A DNA stretch of 64,000 nt from Burkholderiales bacterium (GCA_947464185.1 CANHVY010000007.1:1-64000); one strand, 5' to 3'; counted from the first letter of the stretch, positions 41,876 to 53,961 are shown. The notes: generated by a model not told the origin, from the sequence alone. Numbers and translations are program-made.

Positions 41876-42973
41876 TCAGCGGGTGGAGGCAACCACCTGC
41901 GCGATGGCCTGTCCCACCTCTGCCGTGCCCGCGCGTCCGCCCAGGTCCGCGGTACGCGGCGCGTGGGGGTCCGCCAGGGCGGATTCGATGGCTGCAAGGA
42001 TCGCGTCATGTGCTGCGCGGTGACCCAGGAAATCCAGCATCAGCGCCGCCGACCAGATCTGGCCGATGGGGTTGGCCACCCCCTTGCCCGCGATGTCCGG
42101 GGCCGAGCCGTGCACGGGTTCGAACAGGCTGGGCCATGCTCGGGTGGGGTTGAGGTTGGCAGAAGGCGCAATGCCGATGGTGCCTGTGCAGGCAGGGCCC
42201 AGGTCCGACAGGATGTCGCCGAAAAGGTTGCTCGCCACCACCACGTCAAAGTGCTGGGGCCGCTGCACGAAGTGCGCGGTCAGGATGTCGATATGGAAGC
42301 GGTCCACCGCCACCTCCGGGTACTGACGCGACATGGCCTCCACCCGCTCGTCCCAGTACGGCATGGTGATGGCAATGCCGTTGCTCTTGGTGGCCGAGGT
42401 GAGCTTCTTGCGTGGGCGCTTCATGGCCTCGTCGAAAGCGAACTTCAGCACGCGGTCCACGCCCTGGCGCGACATGATGGTCTGCTGCATCACGATCTCG
42501 CGGTCGGTGCCCTCGTACATGCGACCACCCACGGCCGAGTACTCACCCTCGGTGTTCTCGCGCACGATCAGCATGTCGATGGCCCCAGGCGCCAGGGGCT
42601 GCCCCTGACGGTCCACCAGCGGGGAGCGGATGCCTGGCATCAGGCGGGCCGGGCGCAGGTTGACGTACTGGTCGAAGTCGCGGCGGAACTTCAGCAGCGA
42701 GCCCCACAGCGACACATGGTCCGGCACGGTGGCGGGCCAGCCCACGGCGCCAAAGAAGATGGCGTCATGGCTGCCAATCTGGTCTTTCCAGTCGTCCGGC
42801 ATCATCTGCCCGTGCCGGGCGAAGTACTCGCAATTGGCGAAGTCGAACGCGTCGACCTGGACGGCGATACCGAAACGGCGGCAGGCTGCATCCAGGACGC
42901 GAAGTCCTTCGGGCATGACTTCGGTGCCGATGCCGTCGCCGGCGATGGCCGCAATGCGGTGGGGTGCGTTCAT
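41876..42973 (-). CDS. Tartrate dehydrogenase / isopropylmalate dehydrogenase-family
   Basis: MNAPHRIAAIAGDGIGTEVMPEGLRVLDAACRRFG...IVRENTEGEYSAVGGRMYEGTDREIVMQQTIMSRQGVDRVLKFAF...SNLFGDILSDLGPA. Confidence 0.85.
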   Translation of the reverse strand: MNAPHRIAAIAGDGIGTEVMPEGLRVLDAACRRFGIAVQVDAFDFANCEYFARHGQMMPDDWKDQIGSHDAIFFGAVGWPATVPDHVSLWGSLLKFRRDFDQYVNLRPARLMPGIRSPLVDRQGQPLAPGAIDMLIVRENTEGEYSAVGGRMYEGTDREIVMQQTIMSRQGVDRVLKFAFDEAMKRPRKKLTSATKSNGIAITMPYWDERVEAMSRQYPEVAVDRFHIDILTAHFVQRPQHFDVVVASNLFGDILSDLGPACTGTIGIAPSANLNPTRAWPSLFEPVHGSAPDIAGKGVANPIGQIWSAALMLDFLGHRAAHDAILAAIESALADPHAPRTADLGGRAGTAEVGQAIAQVVASTR

Positions 42974-42996
42974 TCAGGGAACTCCAATCGAGGCCG

Positions 42997-43947
42997 TCAT
43001 TGTGAGGGCACGCGCCGGGGCGCGGGGCTGGCGTGGGAGGTGTCACGCACCACCAGCCAGACCCCCACCGCCGTCAAGGCCATGCCTGCCAGGACGCCGG
43101 GCGTCAGGGCCTCGCCGAAGAGGATCCAGGCCAGGAAAGCGGTGCACGGGGGCACCAGGTACATGAGGCTGGTGACCTGGGTGGCGGCGCCGCGCTGGAT
43201 GAGCATCACCAGCAGCGAACTGCCCCCCAGCGTCAAGGCCAGCACGGACCACGCCATGGCCGCCGAGGACTGCGCGTTCCAGCGGAAGGGCTCCGATTCG
43301 GCCAGCGCAAAGGGCAGGCACAGCAGGAAGGCCGCCATCAACTGCACCGTGTTGGCCGTGCGCACGTCACAAGCCCGCACATGGCGCTTTTGCCACAGGG
43401 TGCCGGCGGTGATGCTCAGCAGCGCGAGCACCGCCAAGGCCAAGGTGGCGCCGCTGGCCTCGCCCAGACCCAGCTTGCGCCAGACCACCAGCACCAAACC
43501 CGCCAAGCCCAGCGCCAGCCCGACCCACTGGCGCGACGATGCGCGCTGCGCATGGCCCACGCCTGACAACCACAAGGCCGTGAGCAGGGGTTGCAGGCCC
43601 ACGATCAGCGCCGCGGTGCCCGCGCTCATGCCGCCCTTCACCGCAGCCCAGACACCCCCCAGGTAGCCCCCGTGCAGCAGCAGGCCCACGACGGCCAGGT
43701 GCATCCACTGGCTGCGACCCTGCGGCCAACGGGCACCAGACAGGCGAATCCACAACAGAAAGGCCGCCACGGACAAGGCAAAGCGCCAGGTGAGGAAGGT
43801 CATGGGCGGCGCGTGCGGCATGCCGAACCTCGCCACCACGAACCCAGTGCTCCAGATCAGCACGAAGACGACGGGCATCCAGGGCAGCCACCAGGGCTGC
43901 AAGCCTGGCTCGGGCAGGCCCACAGCGCCCTGGGTGTCCTGCGGCAC
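42997..43947 (-). CDS. EamA/DMT-family transporter
   Basis: Ten-TM-like hydrophobic protein; FVLIWSTGFVVARFGMPHAPPMTFLTWRFALS; C-terminal YLVPPCTAFLAWILFGEALTPGVLAGMALTAVGVWLV. Confidence 0.88.
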   Translation of the reverse strand: MPQDTQGAVGLPEPGLQPWWLPWMPVVFVLIWSTGFVVARFGMPHAPPMTFLTWRFALSVAAFLLWIRLSGARWPQGRSQWMHLAVVGLLLHGGYLGGVWAAVKGGMSAGTAALIVGLQPLLTALWLSGVGHAQRASSRQWVGLALGLAGLVLVVWRKLGLGEASGATLALAVLALLSITAGTLWQKRHVRACDVRTANTVQLMAAFLLCLPFALAESEPFRWNAQSSAAMAWSVLALTLGGSSLLVMLIQRGAATQVTSLMYLVPPCTAFLAWILFGEALTPGVLAGMALTAVGVWLVVRDTSHASPAPRRVPSQ

Positions 43948-44529
43948 TCAGCGCGCCTTCGCGCGGATTTCGGGCAAGGCCTTGCGCAGGTAATAGACCA
44001 TGGACCAGATGGTGAGCACCGCTGCCAGGTAGATCAGCACGGTGCCCCAGATGCGGGTATCGATCAGGCCGAACAAGGACCCGTCGAACAGCAAAAAGGG
44101 GATGGCCACCATCTGCACCACGGTCTTGAGCTTGCCCAGCATGTGGACTGCCACGCTGCGCGAGGCCCCGATCTGCGCCATCCATTCGCGCAAGGCCGAG
44201 ATGGCGATCTCACGGCCGATGATCACCAGGGCCACAAAAGCATTGACGCGATCCAGCTGGAGCAGGATCAGCAAGGCGGCACAGACCAGAAACTTGTCCG
44301 CCACGGGGTCGAGGAAGGCACCGAAGGAAGAGGTCTGGTTCAACTTGCGGGCCAGGTAGCCGTCCAGCCAGTCGGTCAAGGCCACCACCACGAAGAGCAC
44401 CGTCGCCGCCAGGTTGCGGGCGGCCGGCTCCACCGGCAGGTAGAACAGGCCGACGATCAAGGGGATGGCGACGATGCGCGCCCAGGTCAGCAGTGTCGGC
44501 AGGGTGAAGAACATGGGCCCATTTTGCAC
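43948..44529 (-). CDS. pgsA: CDP-diacylglycerol--glycerol-3-phosphate 3-phosphatidyltransferase
   Basis: MFFTLPTLLTWARIVAIPLIV...DWLDGYLARKLNQTSSFGAFLDPVADKF = CDP-alcohol phosphotransferase signature. Confidence 0.92.
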   Translation of the reverse strand: MQNGPMFFTLPTLLTWARIVAIPLIVGLFYLPVEPAARNLAATVLFVVVALTDWLDGYLARKLNQTSSFGAFLDPVADKFLVCAALLILLQLDRVNAFVALVIIGREIAISALREWMAQIGASRSVAVHMLGKLKTVVQMVAIPFLLFDGSLFGLIDTRIWGTVLIYLAAVLTIWSMVYYLRKALPEIRAKAR

Positions 44530-44537
44530 GGGAGCCC

Positions 44538-46709
44538 TCAGCGCAGGGCCTTGTAGATGTCTTCGGCCAGCGCCAGGGAGATGCCCTCCACGCTGGCCAG
44601 TTCCTCGGCAGTGGCCTGCGCCACGCCGCGAATGCCCCCGAAGCGCTGCAGCAAACGCGCCCGCTTGCGGGGCCCGACCCCCGGAATCTCCTCCAGCCGG
44701 CTGCCGCCCGTGCGCACGCTGGCGCGCCGGGCCCGCATGCCAGTGATGGCGAAGCGGTGGGCCTCGTCGCGGATCTGGGCTACCAGCATCAGGGCAGCGG
44801 AGTCTGCGCCCAGGTAGACCTTCTCGCGCCCGTCAGCAAACACCAGCTCTTCCAGGCCCACCTTGCGCTTGTCACCCTTCTCCACCCCCACGATCAAAGA
44901 CAGGTCCAGGCCCAGTTCCTCAAAGACCTCGCGTGCCATGGCCACCTGCCCGCGCCCGCCGTCCACCAGCACCAGGTCAGGTAACCGCGGGCCGCTGCGC
45001 GCACCGGGGGAGCCGCCGCCTTGCGCTGGAGGTACGCCCGCGCTGGCGGGCTCCGACAGGCTGGCGTCACCTGCCTCGGCGGGGGAGACCGCCTCGTGCC
45101 GCCGCTGCGCCACCGCCTCCGCCAGCCGCGCGTAGCGGCGGGACAAGACCTGACGCATGGCGGCATAGTCGTCACCACCCGTCACGCCTTCGACATTGAA
45201 GCGCCGGTACTGGTCCGATCGCATGGCATGGCCTTCGTACACCACGCAGGAGGCCTGGGTGGCCTCGCCTGCGGTATGGCTGACGTCGAAACACTCGACC
45301 CTGAAGTGGTCCAGATCGGCCACGTCGAGGTCCAGCGCCTCCACCAGCGCACGCGTGCGTTCCCGCTGGGAGCCCTCCTCTGCCAACAGCCTAGCCAGAG
45401 CCAGCCCGCAGCCCTGGCGCGCCATCTCCAGCCAGACCTTGCGCTGGCCCCGGGGCTGATGCTGCACCTGGACGCGGCGCCCGGCCAGTGCGGACAAGGC
45501 TTCGATCACGCAGGCGTCCACCGGTTCGCTCAGCAACAGCAGGGCCGGTGGCGACTGCCCCGCGTAATGCTGGAGCAGGAAGGCTTGCAGCACCTGCTGT
45601 TCGGGGCTGGGGGGGCTGGGAGGGCTGGTGGTCCTGGAGCCCTGGCCCTGGGCCTCACCCTGCCCTTCGCCTGCTTCCTCCACCAGTGCCTCGCCTTCCT
45701 CCAAGGCGGCAACATGCCACGCCGTGGCGTCTTCCAAGTGCTGCGGAAAGTGGGCCCGATCGCCCAGATGGCGTCCGCCGCGCACCATGGCCAGGTTGAC
45801 GCAGGCCCGCCCGCCCTGCACCTTCACGGCCAGGACATCCACCTCCTGGTCGTCATCGCCCAGGCTGCTGCGGTCCACGCTCTGCTGGTGCAGCACACGC
45901 GACAGGGCGGAGATCTGATTGCGGATCTCCGCAGCCTTCTCGAACTCGAGCACCTCGGCGTGGGCCATCATGCGCTGCTGCAGGCCGTCGAGCACCTCCT
46001 GCGAGCGGCCGAGCAGAAAGGTTTCCGCGTCGGCCACATCGCGGGCATAGGTCTTGACGTCCACCAGGCCCACGCAAGGGCCGGAACAACGCCGGATCTG
46101 GTACAGCAGGCAGGGCCGGGTGCGGTTGGCGAAGACCGTGTCTTCGCAGGTGCGCAGCCGGAAAGCCTTCTGGATGAGTTGGATGGTTTCCTTGACCGCC
46201 CAGGCCCCAGGGTAGGGGCCGAAGTAGCGGTGCCTGCGGTCCACGGAACCCCGGTAGTACGCCACGCGCGGAAAGCGCTGCGGTGCGCCCGGTTCCTGGT
46301 CTACCCATCCAGCAGACTCGGTGCGGGCAGCGCTGCCGGAAGGGCCGGTGATCTTCAGATAGGGGTAGCTTTTGTCGTCCCGAAAGAGGATGTTGAACCT
46401 CGGGCTCAGGGCCTTGATGAGGTTGTTCTCCAGCAGCAAGGCTTCGGCCTCGTTGCGGACGACCGTGGTCTCCAGGCGATGAATCCGCGCCACCATGACG
46501 CCAATGCGCGTGCCGCCGTGGTCCTTCTGGAAGTAGCTGGAAACGCGCTTGCGGAGATTGCGCGCCTTGCCGACGTAGAGCACCGCCCCCTGGACGTCAA
46601 AGTAGCGGTACACACCGGGCAGGCTGGGCAGGGCGGCCACCTCTTCGAGCAGGCGTTGGCGCGATGCTGCTTCGGGCAATGAGGGCGAGGTGTCGGTCAG
46701 GGCGGACAA
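44538..46709 (-). CDS. uvrC: Excinuclease ABC subunit C
   Basis: GIY-YIG start [34 protein letters not shown]; UvrC core [23 protein letters not shown]-terminal HhH. Confidence 0.95.
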   Translation of the reverse strand: MSALTDTSPSLPEAASRQRLLEEVAALPSLPGVYRYFDVQGAVLYVGKARNLRKRVSSYFQKDHGGTRIGVMVARIHRLETTVVRNEAEALLLENNLIKALSPRFNILFRDDKSYPYLKITGPSGSAARTESAGWVDQEPGAPQRFPRVAYYRGSVDRRHRYFGPYPGAWAVKETIQLIQKAFRLRTCEDTVFANRTRPCLLYQIRRCSGPCVGLVDVKTYARDVADAETFLLGRSQEVLDGLQQRMMAHAEVLEFEKAAEIRNQISALSRVLHQQSVDRSSLGDDDQEVDVLAVKVQGGRACVNLAMVRGGRHLGDRAHFPQHLEDATAWHVAALEEGEALVEEAGEGQGEAQGQGSRTTSPPSPPSPEQQVLQAFLLQHYAGQSPPALLLLSEPVDACVIEALSALAGRRVQVQHQPRGQRKVWLEMARQGCGLALARLLAEEGSQRERTRALVEALDLDVADLDHFRVECFDVSHTAGEATQASCVVYEGHAMRSDQYRRFNVEGVTGGDDYAAMRQVLSRRYARLAEAVAQRRHEAVSPAEAGDASLSEPASAGVPPAQGGGSPGARSGPRLPDLVLVDGGRGQVAMAREVFEELGLDLSLIVGVEKGDKRKVGLEELVFADGREKVYLGADSAALMLVAQIRDEAHRFAITGMRARRASVRTGGSRLEEIPGVGPRKRARLLQRFGGIRGVAQATAEELASVEGISLALAEDIYKALR

Positions 46710-46806
46710 GGCTGGGGGGCACGCTGGCGTGAAGGACCACGGACCGCCCTCGAGCGCGATGCCGAGAGGGCCTGTTCTGGATTGTCCATCTTCGTATCAT
46801 GACCCC

Positions 46807-48003
46807 GTGAACCTTTCCCCTTCCACGGCTCCCACAACCCCAGACGATGCCAATGGCAACCCAGTGGACACGGGCGCTCATTCCAAGCCAGCCTTGTGGG
46901 ACCTCTTTTGCAGGGTCGTCGACAACTTCGGCGACGTGGGCGTGTGCTGGCGACTTGCGGCGGATCTGGCCACCCGGGGCCAGCGCGTGCGGCTGTGGTG
47001 CGACGACCCCAGCGCGCTGGCGTGGATGGCGCCTGATGGTTCGCCGCAGGTGCAGGTGATGCCCTGGCCTGAACGCTTGTCCCACGTGGAGCCCGGCGAG
47101 GTGGTGATCGAGGCCTTTGCCTGCGATCCCCCCGCTGACTTCGTCCGGGCGATGGCCGCCGCGCCCAGGCCCCCAGTGTGGATCAATCTCGAGTACCTGA
47201 GCGCGGAAAGCTGGGTGGAGCGCTGCCACGGGCTGCCCTCGCCTCAGTCCAGCGGGCCCGGCGCAGGGCTGACGAAGTGGTTCTTTCACCCCGGCTTCTC
47301 GTCCGCCACGGGCGGATTGATCCGCGAGGCCGGACTGCTGGAGGCGCAAGGCCGGTTCGAGCGGGAGGCCTGGCTGCGGCACCTGGGTGTGCATCTGCGA
47401 CAGGGGGAACGCCTAGTCGTGCTGTTCTGCTACGCCAACCCCGCCTTGCCGCAACTGGTCCAGCTCCTGGCCGACCAGCCCACGACCCTGGCCCTGACCC
47501 CCGGACACACCCAGGCGCAGGTCCACCGAATGGCCTTGCCCCCTGGCGTGCGCACGCTCGACCTGCCCTTCCTGAGCCAGCACGATTTCGACCGCCTGTT
47601 GTGGAGCGCCGATCTCAACCTGGTGCGAGGCGAGGATTCGCTGGTGCGTGCCCTCTGGGCCGGACGACCCTTCCTGTGGCAGCTCTACCCCCAGGACGAT
47701 GACGCTCACATCGTCAAGGCTGGCGCCTTCCTGGACCGTTGGCTGGGTACCGACACGGCCGGGCAGGCACCTTGGAAGGCTGACTTGCGGGGCCTGTGGC
47801 AGGCCTGGAACCCTGCAAGCCGGCCGCAGGACCCGAGACCCGCTGGCAGCCGGCCCCTGGTACTGCCAGACGCCAGCAGCTGGACCGCCGGCGTCCAGGC
47901 GCTGCGCCAGGACCTTCTGCGGCAGGACGACCTGACCACGCAGTTGATGCGCTTCGTGGCCTGCCGCGGGCAGGTTGCCGGTACGGGCGAGTCGTCGGCG
48001 TAG
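46807..48003 (+). CDS. earP: EF-P arginine rhamnosyltransferase EarP
   Basis: [46 protein letters not shown]...; adjacent to efp. Start uncertain (ORF open from 46,690; GTG at 46,807 chosen to avoid overlap with uvrC). Confidence 0.88.
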   Translation: MNLSPSTAPTTPDDANGNPVDTGAHSKPALWDLFCRVVDNFGDVGVCWRLAADLATRGQRVRLWCDDPSALAWMAPDGSPQVQVMPWPERLSHVEPGEVVIEAFACDPPADFVRAMAAAPRPPVWINLEYLSAESWVERCHGLPSPQSSGPGAGLTKWFFHPGFSSATGGLIREAGLLEAQGRFEREAWLRHLGVHLRQGERLVVLFCYANPALPQLVQLLADQPTTLALTPGHTQAQVHRMALPPGVRTLDLPFLSQHDFDRLLWSADLNLVRGEDSLVRALWAGRPFLWQLYPQDDDAHIVKAGAFLDRWLGTDTAGQAPWKADLRGLWQAWNPASRPQDPRPAGSRPLVLPDASSWTAGVQALRQDLLRQDDLTTQLMRFVACRGQVAGTGESSA

Positions 48004-48215
48004 AGACGCCGCTGAGGCGCCCGAAAGCCGCCCCAAAGCCGGCAGAAAGCCAGCAGAAAGCCTGGCCCGCGCTAGAATCAGAGGCTCTCCGTGGTGCCTT
48101 GAATGCACCATGCACAGGCCTTCCACGCGGTCCGGCAGCCCTTCGGGCGGCGACGCCCTGCGACCGAAGATACCCGCCCAACCCCATGCTTGCGCCCCCG
48201 CGGGCGCCACACGAC

Positions 48216-48770
48216 ATGAAATTCGCTCAAGAAATCCGCGCCGGCAACGTCATCATGCAGGGCAAGGACCCGATGGTCGTCCTGAAGACCGAATACAGCC
48301 GTGGCGGCCGCGGTGCGGCCACGGTGCGTATCAAGATGAAGAACCTCCTGAACGGCGGCGGCGCCGAAGTGGTCTTCAAGGCCGACGACAAGATGGACCA
48401 GATCATCCTGGACAAGAAGGAGTGCACCTACTCCTATTTCGCTGACCCGATGTACGTGTTCATGGACACCGAGTACAACCAGTACGAGGTGGAAGCCGAG
48501 AACATGGGCGACGCCATCCAGTACCTGGAGGACTCCATGTCCGTGGAAGTGACCTTCTATGACGGCAAGGCCATCTCCGTGGAATTGCCCACCACCGTGG
48601 TGCGCGAGATCAACACCGAGCCCGGCGTCAAGGGCGACACCTCCGGCAAGGTGATGAAGCCTGCCCGGCTCGTCGGCACGGGCTTCGAGATCTCGGTGCC
48701 CCTGTTCGTGGAAGACGGCGACAAGATCGAGATCGACACCCGCACGCACGAGTACCGCAAGCGCGTCTGA
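48216..48770 (+). CDS. efp: Elongation factor P (EarP-type, Arg at tip loop)
   Basis: [45 protein letters not shown]...[10 protein letters not shown]. Confidence 0.96.
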   Translation: MKFAQEIRAGNVIMQGKDPMVVLKTEYSRGGRGAATVRIKMKNLLNGGGAEVVFKADDKMDQIILDKKECTYSYFADPMYVFMDTEYNQYEVEAENMGDAIQYLEDSMSVEVTFYDGKAISVELPTTVVREINTEPGVKGDTSGKVMKPARLVGTGFEISVPLFVEDGDKIEIDTRTHEYRKRV

Positions 48771-48839
48771 TCTTGGCGCTTCGGCGCAGCGGCGGCCAAA
48801 GACGAAGCCGCCCGGCAAGCTCGGTGCGGCGTTCGCTTC

Positions 48840-48861
48840 AAGGGCACCCCTGGGTGCCCTT
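48840..48861 (+). terminator. Hairpin terminator candidate downstream of efp
   Basis: aagggcaccc-ct-gggtgccctt perfect 10-bp stem (2-nt loop as drawn, so a shorter stem in practice); only a modest T-tract follows. Confidence 0.5.
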
Positions 48862-48918
48862 GTGCATTTCTGGAGACCTGGTGACGGGCCGGCCTGCGAA
48901 CTTGGGCATCATCCGCGC

Positions 48919-49863
48919 ATGAGCTTCGACTACGCAGCCGCAGTGGTGGCGCCGTTTCGCATGCAGCCCGGGTTGCGCCGGCTGGACCCGGCGGCGCCTC
49001 ACTTCACGCCGCTGCCCCCCGGAGGACGGCATCAGCGGGAAAAACTGGCCGTGTTGAGCGCCTTCGCGCCGCAGGCATTGGTGAGCGCCCCCGGTTTCGA
49101 CGCCACACCCGTCCTGGTAAGGGTGTGCGAGCAGGCCGCCCTGGAGCACCCCGAGGCCTTCGCTTGGGACGGCCGCACGGCCACATCCCTGACGCTGGGG
49201 GTGTCGGTCCGCCAGGAGCAGGTGCTGGAGATCGGCACCGGTGCCTTCGGGCTGGGCGACGAGATCGGCCGGTGCCTGCTGGGCCTGCCGCCCCCATGGC
49301 GCTTGACGGGCTTGCTGGCGCTGAGCTTTTCACAGGACCTGGCCATCGTGCAGGGGGACACGGGGCGGGTGCCCTGGATGGCGGTGGCCCTGCCATCCCA
49401 CTGGGACCCTGCTGAAAAGGTGGGGCGGCACTTCAACGAGATTCACGCCCCGGTGGCCGACCCCCACTTGCTGCTGGCCGCGGGAGAACGGCTCATGCAA
49501 CTGGTGTGCGGCGCGCAGAGTTTCGAGCGTTTCGTCTGGAACGTCACCGGCCATCCGCGGCTGCACGCCCACCCCGAGCGCGTGGACCCGGACCGCTGGC
49601 CCGCAGGCGAGCTGACCGACTTCGCGGCACAAGCCTGGTGGCGCACGGAAAGGCAGACCTTCCTGCCCATGCCGGATACGGGGCTGGCGGTGTTCACCAT
49701 CGAAGTGCAGGTCCAGCCGCTGCGCCATGCGGTGGCCAACTCTGGGCAGGCCCGGGCTTTGCGCGACGCCGTGGGCACCATGAGCGAGGCCGTCCTGGAG
49801 TACCGCAGCTTGAAGCCCGTCAAGCAGGCGCTGTTGCAATGGTTGTCTCAGGTGCCGCATTGA
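48919..49863 (+). CDS. Heme-dependent oxidative N-demethylase family (DUF3445-like)
   Basis: FRMQPGLRRLDP...WDPAEKVGRHFNEIHAPVADPHLLLAAGERLMQLV...FVWNVTGHPRLHAHP. Confidence 0.8.
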   Translation: MSFDYAAAVVAPFRMQPGLRRLDPAAPHFTPLPPGGRHQREKLAVLSAFAPQALVSAPGFDATPVLVRVCEQAALEHPEAFAWDGRTATSLTLGVSVRQEQVLEIGTGAFGLGDEIGRCLLGLPPPWRLTGLLALSFSQDLAIVQGDTGRVPWMAVALPSHWDPAEKVGRHFNEIHAPVADPHLLLAAGERLMQLVCGAQSFERFVWNVTGHPRLHAHPERVDPDRWPAGELTDFAAQAWWRTERQTFLPMPDTGLAVFTIEVQVQPLRHAVANSGQARALRDAVGTMSEAVLEYRSLKPVKQALLQWLSQVPH

Positions 49864-51851
49864 GCAGTCCGGCCCTGCGCCCGGCGCGCATCGACTTCTC
49901 GGGCGGCGTGCCCCGTTCGCTGGACCATGACGACATCTACCACCCGAAGGGGGGCGCCCAGGCGCAGGCCCGCCACGTCTTTCTGCAGGGCAACGGGTTG
50001 CCGCAGCGCTGGCAGGGCAGGCGGCAGTTCTGCATCCTGGAAACAGGCTTCGGCCTGGGTCACAACTTCCTGGCGACCTGGGCGGCCTGGCAGGCCGATC
50101 CCCAGCGCTGCGACGAACTGCATTACGTCTCGCTGGAACTCCACCCGCCTGGCCCTGAAGACTTGTTGCGGGCCCACGAGATCGCCAGGCAGGACCAGGA
50201 TGCGCCAGCGGGCCACGAGCAAAGGTCCCGTGCGCTGGTGACAGCCTGGCCACCCCTGTTGAGCGGGCTGCATACGCTCGAGTTCACAGGCCACGCCACC
50301 TCCACGGACCGTGGCCTGGGGCGTGTATTCCTCACGCTGGCGTTCGGCGACGCCCGACACCTGCTGCCCAAGATCGTCGGCCGCTTCGACGCCTTCTATC
50401 TCGACGGCTTTGCGCCCAAAGCCAACCCGGAAATGTGGGACCCGTGGCTGCTGCGCGGGATGGCACGGCTGGCGGCGCCGGACGCCACGGCGGCCACCTG
50501 GAGCGTGGCCCAACCCGTGCGCGAGGGGCTGAAGGCGGCGGGCTTCGCCGTGGAGGGCGCACCCGGCTTTGGCGCCAAGCGCGACATGACCATGGCCCAC
50601 TTCGCGTCCCTGGCCCCACGCCGTACGCCCGCCGGCCGTCCACAAGGGCCGTGGACCGGCGAGCGGCGCGCCGTGATCGTGGGTGCGGGGCTGGCAGGCG
50701 CACTGGCCGCCCAGGCCCTGGCGCAGCGGGGCTGGACTTGCACGGTGCTGGACCGTGCCAGCACGCCCGCCCAGGGCGCGTCCGGCAACCCGGCCGGGCT
50801 GTTCCACGGCGTGCTGCATCGCGAAGACGGTGTGCACGCCCGCCTGCACCGCCACGCCGCCCTGGCCGCCGCCGGGTACTACGGCCCGCTGATACGCAGC
50901 GGCACCGTGCCTGGCGGCCTTGACGGCCTGCTGGCCGTTCGAGGCGAAGGGTCAACGGCAGACGAAACAGACCGCCTGGAATCGCAAGGATTGCCGGGCT
51001 ACGCCGAGGGCCAGACCCGAACTGAGGCAAGCCTGCTCGCCCAGGCCTCACTCAGCGGGCCAGCACTGCACTTCCTGCAAGGCGGCTGGGTGGACCCCGC
51101 CGCCATCGTCCGGCAGGCCCTGGCAAGCCCCGGCGTGCGCTTTCAGGGCAACGCACGGGTGAAGGCACTGCGGGCGCCCGTGAACGACGACCCCACCTGG
51201 AGCCTGCTGGACGAAGCAGGCCGACAGCTCGCGCACGCGCCGTTGGTCGTGCTGGCCGCTGGCGGGGGTCTGCCGGTGCTGGCCCATGATGTGGGCCGTG
51301 ACCTGTCAGCGCTGGGCCCTCAGGAAGTGACCCGAGGCCAGTTGACCTGGTTCACCTGCAACTCGCCGCTGCGGCGCCCGGTGACCGGGCACGGTTATGC
51401 GGTAGCTCTGCCGGACGGCCGCCTGCTGTGCGGCGCCAGCCAGCAGCCGGTAGACGCACAAAACCAGACGGACCGACTGCGGCAGGAGGACCATTCGTGG
51501 AACCTCGCCCGGCTGCACACGCTCACGGGGCTCTTCCCCGCAGAAGGTTCGACGCTGGGCGGGCGGGCGTCGTGGCGTGTACAAACGCCCGACCGTCTGC
51601 CCCTGATCGGCCCGGCACCGCGGGCCGATCTCTCACCACCTGTTCGGCGGGATCAGCCCCGGTTCATCCCGAGACACCCTGGGCTGTTCATCATCGGAGC
51701 CTTGGGGTCCAGGGGGCTGATCTGGGCACCGCTGGCATCGCGCCTGCTGTGTGCCTGGCTGGACGCCACGCCCATGCCTTTGGAGGCCGATCTGCTGGAC
51801 GCGCTGGACCCTTGCAGGTGGAGCGTGCGTCAGTCGCGCCGGGCAGCCTGA
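49839..51851 (+). CDS. mnmC: Bifunctional tRNA mnm5s2U biosynthesis protein MnmC
   Basis: N-terminal MTase: [36 protein letters not shown]...[18 protein letters not shown]...[16 protein letters not shown]-terminal FAD domain: [22 protein letters not shown]. Start uncertain (49,839 ATG or 49,860 TTG). Confidence 0.9.
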   Translation: MVVSGAALSSPALRPARIDFSGGVPRSLDHDDIYHPKGGAQAQARHVFLQGNGLPQRWQGRRQFCILETGFGLGHNFLATWAAWQADPQRCDELHYVSLELHPPGPEDLLRAHEIARQDQDAPAGHEQRSRALVTAWPPLLSGLHTLEFTGHATSTDRGLGRVFLTLAFGDARHLLPKIVGRFDAFYLDGFAPKANPEMWDPWLLRGMARLAAPDATAATWSVAQPVREGLKAAGFAVEGAPGFGAKRDMTMAHFASLAPRRTPAGRPQGPWTGERRAVIVGAGLAGALAAQALAQRGWTCTVLDRASTPAQGASGNPAGLFHGVLHREDGVHARLHRHAALAAAGYYGPLIRSGTVPGGLDGLLAVRGEGSTADETDRLESQGLPGYAEGQTRTEASLLAQASLSGPALHFLQGGWVDPAAIVRQALASPGVRFQGNARVKALRAPVNDDPTWSLLDEAGRQLAHAPLVVLAAGGGLPVLAHDVGRDLSALGPQEVTRGQLTWFTCNSPLRRPVTGHGYAVALPDGRLLCGASQQPVDAQNQTDRLRQEDHSWNLARLHTLTGLFPAEGSTLGGRASWRVQTPDRLPLIGPAPRADLSPPVRRDQPRFIPRHPGLFIIGALGSRGLIWAPLASRLLCAWLDATPMPLEADLLDALDPCRWSVRQSRRAA

Positions 51852-51869
51852 ACGAAGGGGCAGGTCAGC

Positions 51870-51901
51870 AAAAAAGGCCCTTGAGCGAACTCGTCCAGGG
51901 C
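51870..51901 (-). terminator. Possible Rho-independent terminator for the 51914-52150 gene
   Basis: Minus strand: GCCCTGG-ACGAGTTCGCT-CAAGGGC followed by CTTTTTT; one mismatch in the stem. Confidence 0.45.
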
Positions 51902-51913
51902 GCAGCAGCGGGC

Positions 51914-52150
51914 TCAGGCGGCGGGCGGCGCCGGGGCGGCCTGCGCTGGTGAACCAACCCCAACGGCTTCGCCTGCCGAGATTTCTGCAGCCGTTTCTGC
52001 GGTGGCGTCGCCTTCAGCCGCCGCGTCTTCGGCGTCGGGTCCAGCACCGTCCGCCTTGCCATGCGCCTTGCGCGCGGCCTTCTCTTCCTTCTTCTTTTTC
52101 TTCGCAAGTTCGCGCTGGCGCTTTTCGTAGGAATAGTTCGGTTTCGCCAC
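51914..52150 (-). CDS. Small conserved Lys-rich protein (GTG start)
   Basis: (M)[59 protein letters not shown]; basic N-half, acidic/Ala-rich C-half. Confidence 0.7.
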   Translation of the reverse strand: MAKPNYSYEKRQRELAKKKKKEEKAARKAHGKADGAGPDAEDAAAEGDATAETAAEISAGEAVGVGSPAQAAPAPPAA

Positions 52151-52185
52151 GGCGGTCCTCGGGATGTGGGTGGTGGATGACCGTA

Positions 52186-52845
52186 TCAGAACACAAGCGT
52201 GCGCACGCCCGTGGCGGTGCCCAGCAGGCAGGTGTGCGCACGATGACGGGCGAAGATGCCCACCGTGACGACACCGGGCCACTGATTGACCTCCGACTCC
52301 ATTGCCAGCGGATCCACGATGTGCAGGCCCTGCACATCCAGGATGGGGTGACCGTTGTCGGTCAGCACGCCCGGCCGCAGCGTCGCCTGTCCGCCCAGCG
52401 CTGCAAACCGCCGCGCCACCTGGGCCGCCGCCATCGGAATCACCTCCACGGGCAGCGGGAACCGACCGAGGACGTCCACCCGCTTGGACTCGTCAGCAAT
52501 GCAGATGAAGCGTTCGGCCAGGTCCGCCACGATCTTCTCGCGTGTGAGGGCCGCTCCTCCGCCCTTGATCATGAAACCCCGACCGTCGATCTCGTCGGCA
52601 CCGTCCACATAGACCCCCAGGCGCTCCACCGTGCTGGCCTCCAGCACCGCAATGCCCAGCGCCTTGAGCCGCTGCGTGCTCTGCTCGGAGCTGCTGACCG
52701 CGCCGGCCAGCGGGATGCGGGCCTGCGCCAACGCATCGATGAACTTGTTGACCGTGGAACCGGTGCCCACGCCCACCACGGAGCCTGGGGTCACGTAAGC
52801 CACGGCTGCACGGCCGACGGAGGCCTTGAGTTCGTCCTGGGTCAT
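52186..52845 (-). CDS. rpiA: Ribose-5-phosphate isomerase A
   Basis: [39 protein letters not shown]...[27 protein letters not shown]. Confidence 0.95.
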   Translation of the reverse strand: MTQDELKASVGRAAVAYVTPGSVVGVGTGSTVNKFIDALAQARIPLAGAVSSSEQSTQRLKALGIAVLEASTVERLGVYVDGADEIDGRGFMIKGGGAALTREKIVADLAERFICIADESKRVDVLGRFPLPVEVIPMAAAQVARRFAALGGQATLRPGVLTDNGHPILDVQGLHIVDPLAMESEVNQWPGVVTVGIFARHRAHTCLLGTATGVRTLVF

Positions 52846-52905
52846 GGGTACAGAAGCTCGGAGCGGCTGAGCCGGCAAAGCGTGGTTTGCGAGAATCGAA
52901 AGATT

Positions 52906-53946
52906 ATGGCCTTGCTCCCCTACGCGCTGACCCGCCCCTTCCTTTTCGGGCTGGACCCGGAACAGGCCCACGACCTGACGCTGGTCGCCATCGCCGCCTT
53001 GCAGAACACACCGGCGCAGTGCCTGTGGCAGCAGGCCCGCGTGAGTGATCCCGTCACCGTGGCCGGCCTGCGCTTTCCCAACCGCCTGGGCCTGGCCGCG
53101 GGGCTGGACAAGAACGGGCGCTGCATCGACGGCCTGGGCGCGCTGGGCTTTGGCTTCATCGAGGTGGGCACGGTCACGCCCCTGGCCCAGAGCGGCAACC
53201 CCAAGCCGCGCATCTTCCGCCTGGTGGAACACCGGGCGCTGATCAACCGCCTGGGTTTCAACAACGAGGGCCTGGCCGCCTTCATCGCCAACGTGCGGCG
53301 CAGCCGCAGCTTTCGCGCGGCGGGCGGCATCCTGGGCCTGAACATCGGCAAGAACGCGGCCACGCCCATCGAGCGGGCCACCGACGATTACCTCACCTGC
53401 CTGGATGGCGTGTACCCGCACGCCGATTACGTCACGGTCAACATCTCCAGCCCCAACACCCAGAATCTGCGCTCGCTGCAAAGTGACGAAGCCCTGGACT
53501 CCCTGCTGGGCGCGTTGCAGGCACGGCGCGAGGCCTTGTGCCAGACACACGGCCGGCAGGTACCCCTGTTTCTGAAGATCGCGCCGGATCTGGACGAGGC
53601 GCAGGTCCAGGTCATTGCCGCGACGCTGCAGCGCCATGGGATCGACGGCGTGATCGCCACCAACACCACGCTGGCGCGTGAGGCGGTGGCCGGCCACACC
53701 CACGCGGGCGAGGCCGGCGGCCTGTCGGGTGCGCCCGTCCTGGAAGCGAGCAATCGCGTGATCCGCACCCTGCGCCAGGCGCTGGGCGCGGGCTACCCCA
53801 TCATTGGCGTGGGCGGCGTGATGTCCGGCGCCGACGCCCGCGCCAAGCTCGGGGCGGGTGCGGATCTGGTGCAGATCTACACCGGGTTCATCTATGGCGG
53901 CCCGCCCCTGGTGACCGAGGCGGCTCGGGCGATGGCCGCTGCCTGA
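52906..53946 (+). CDS. pyrD: Dihydroorotate dehydrogenase (quinone)
   Basis: [26 protein letters not shown]...[31 protein letters not shown]...[14 protein letters not shown]...[12 protein letters not shown]. Confidence 0.96.
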   Translation: MALLPYALTRPFLFGLDPEQAHDLTLVAIAALQNTPAQCLWQQARVSDPVTVAGLRFPNRLGLAAGLDKNGRCIDGLGALGFGFIEVGTVTPLAQSGNPKPRIFRLVEHRALINRLGFNNEGLAAFIANVRRSRSFRAAGGILGLNIGKNAATPIERATDDYLTCLDGVYPHADYVTVNISSPNTQNLRSLQSDEALDSLLGALQARREALCQTHGRQVPLFLKIAPDLDEAQVQVIAATLQRHGIDGVIATNTTLAREAVAGHTHAGEAGGLSGAPVLEASNRVIRTLRQALGAGYPIIGVGGVMSGADARAKLGAGADLVQIYTGFIYGGPPLVTEAARAMAAA

Positions 53947-53961
53947 AGCCGAGGTCTGCCG

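Noticed and set aside
41639-43666. 675-aa plus-strand ORF
   Set aside because: Antisense to the tartrate dehydrogenase-like gene and the EamA transporter; no recognisable domain.
45021-46682. 553-aa plus-strand ORF
   Set aside because: Antisense to uvrC, which has clear GIY-YIG and UvrC motifs on the minus strand.
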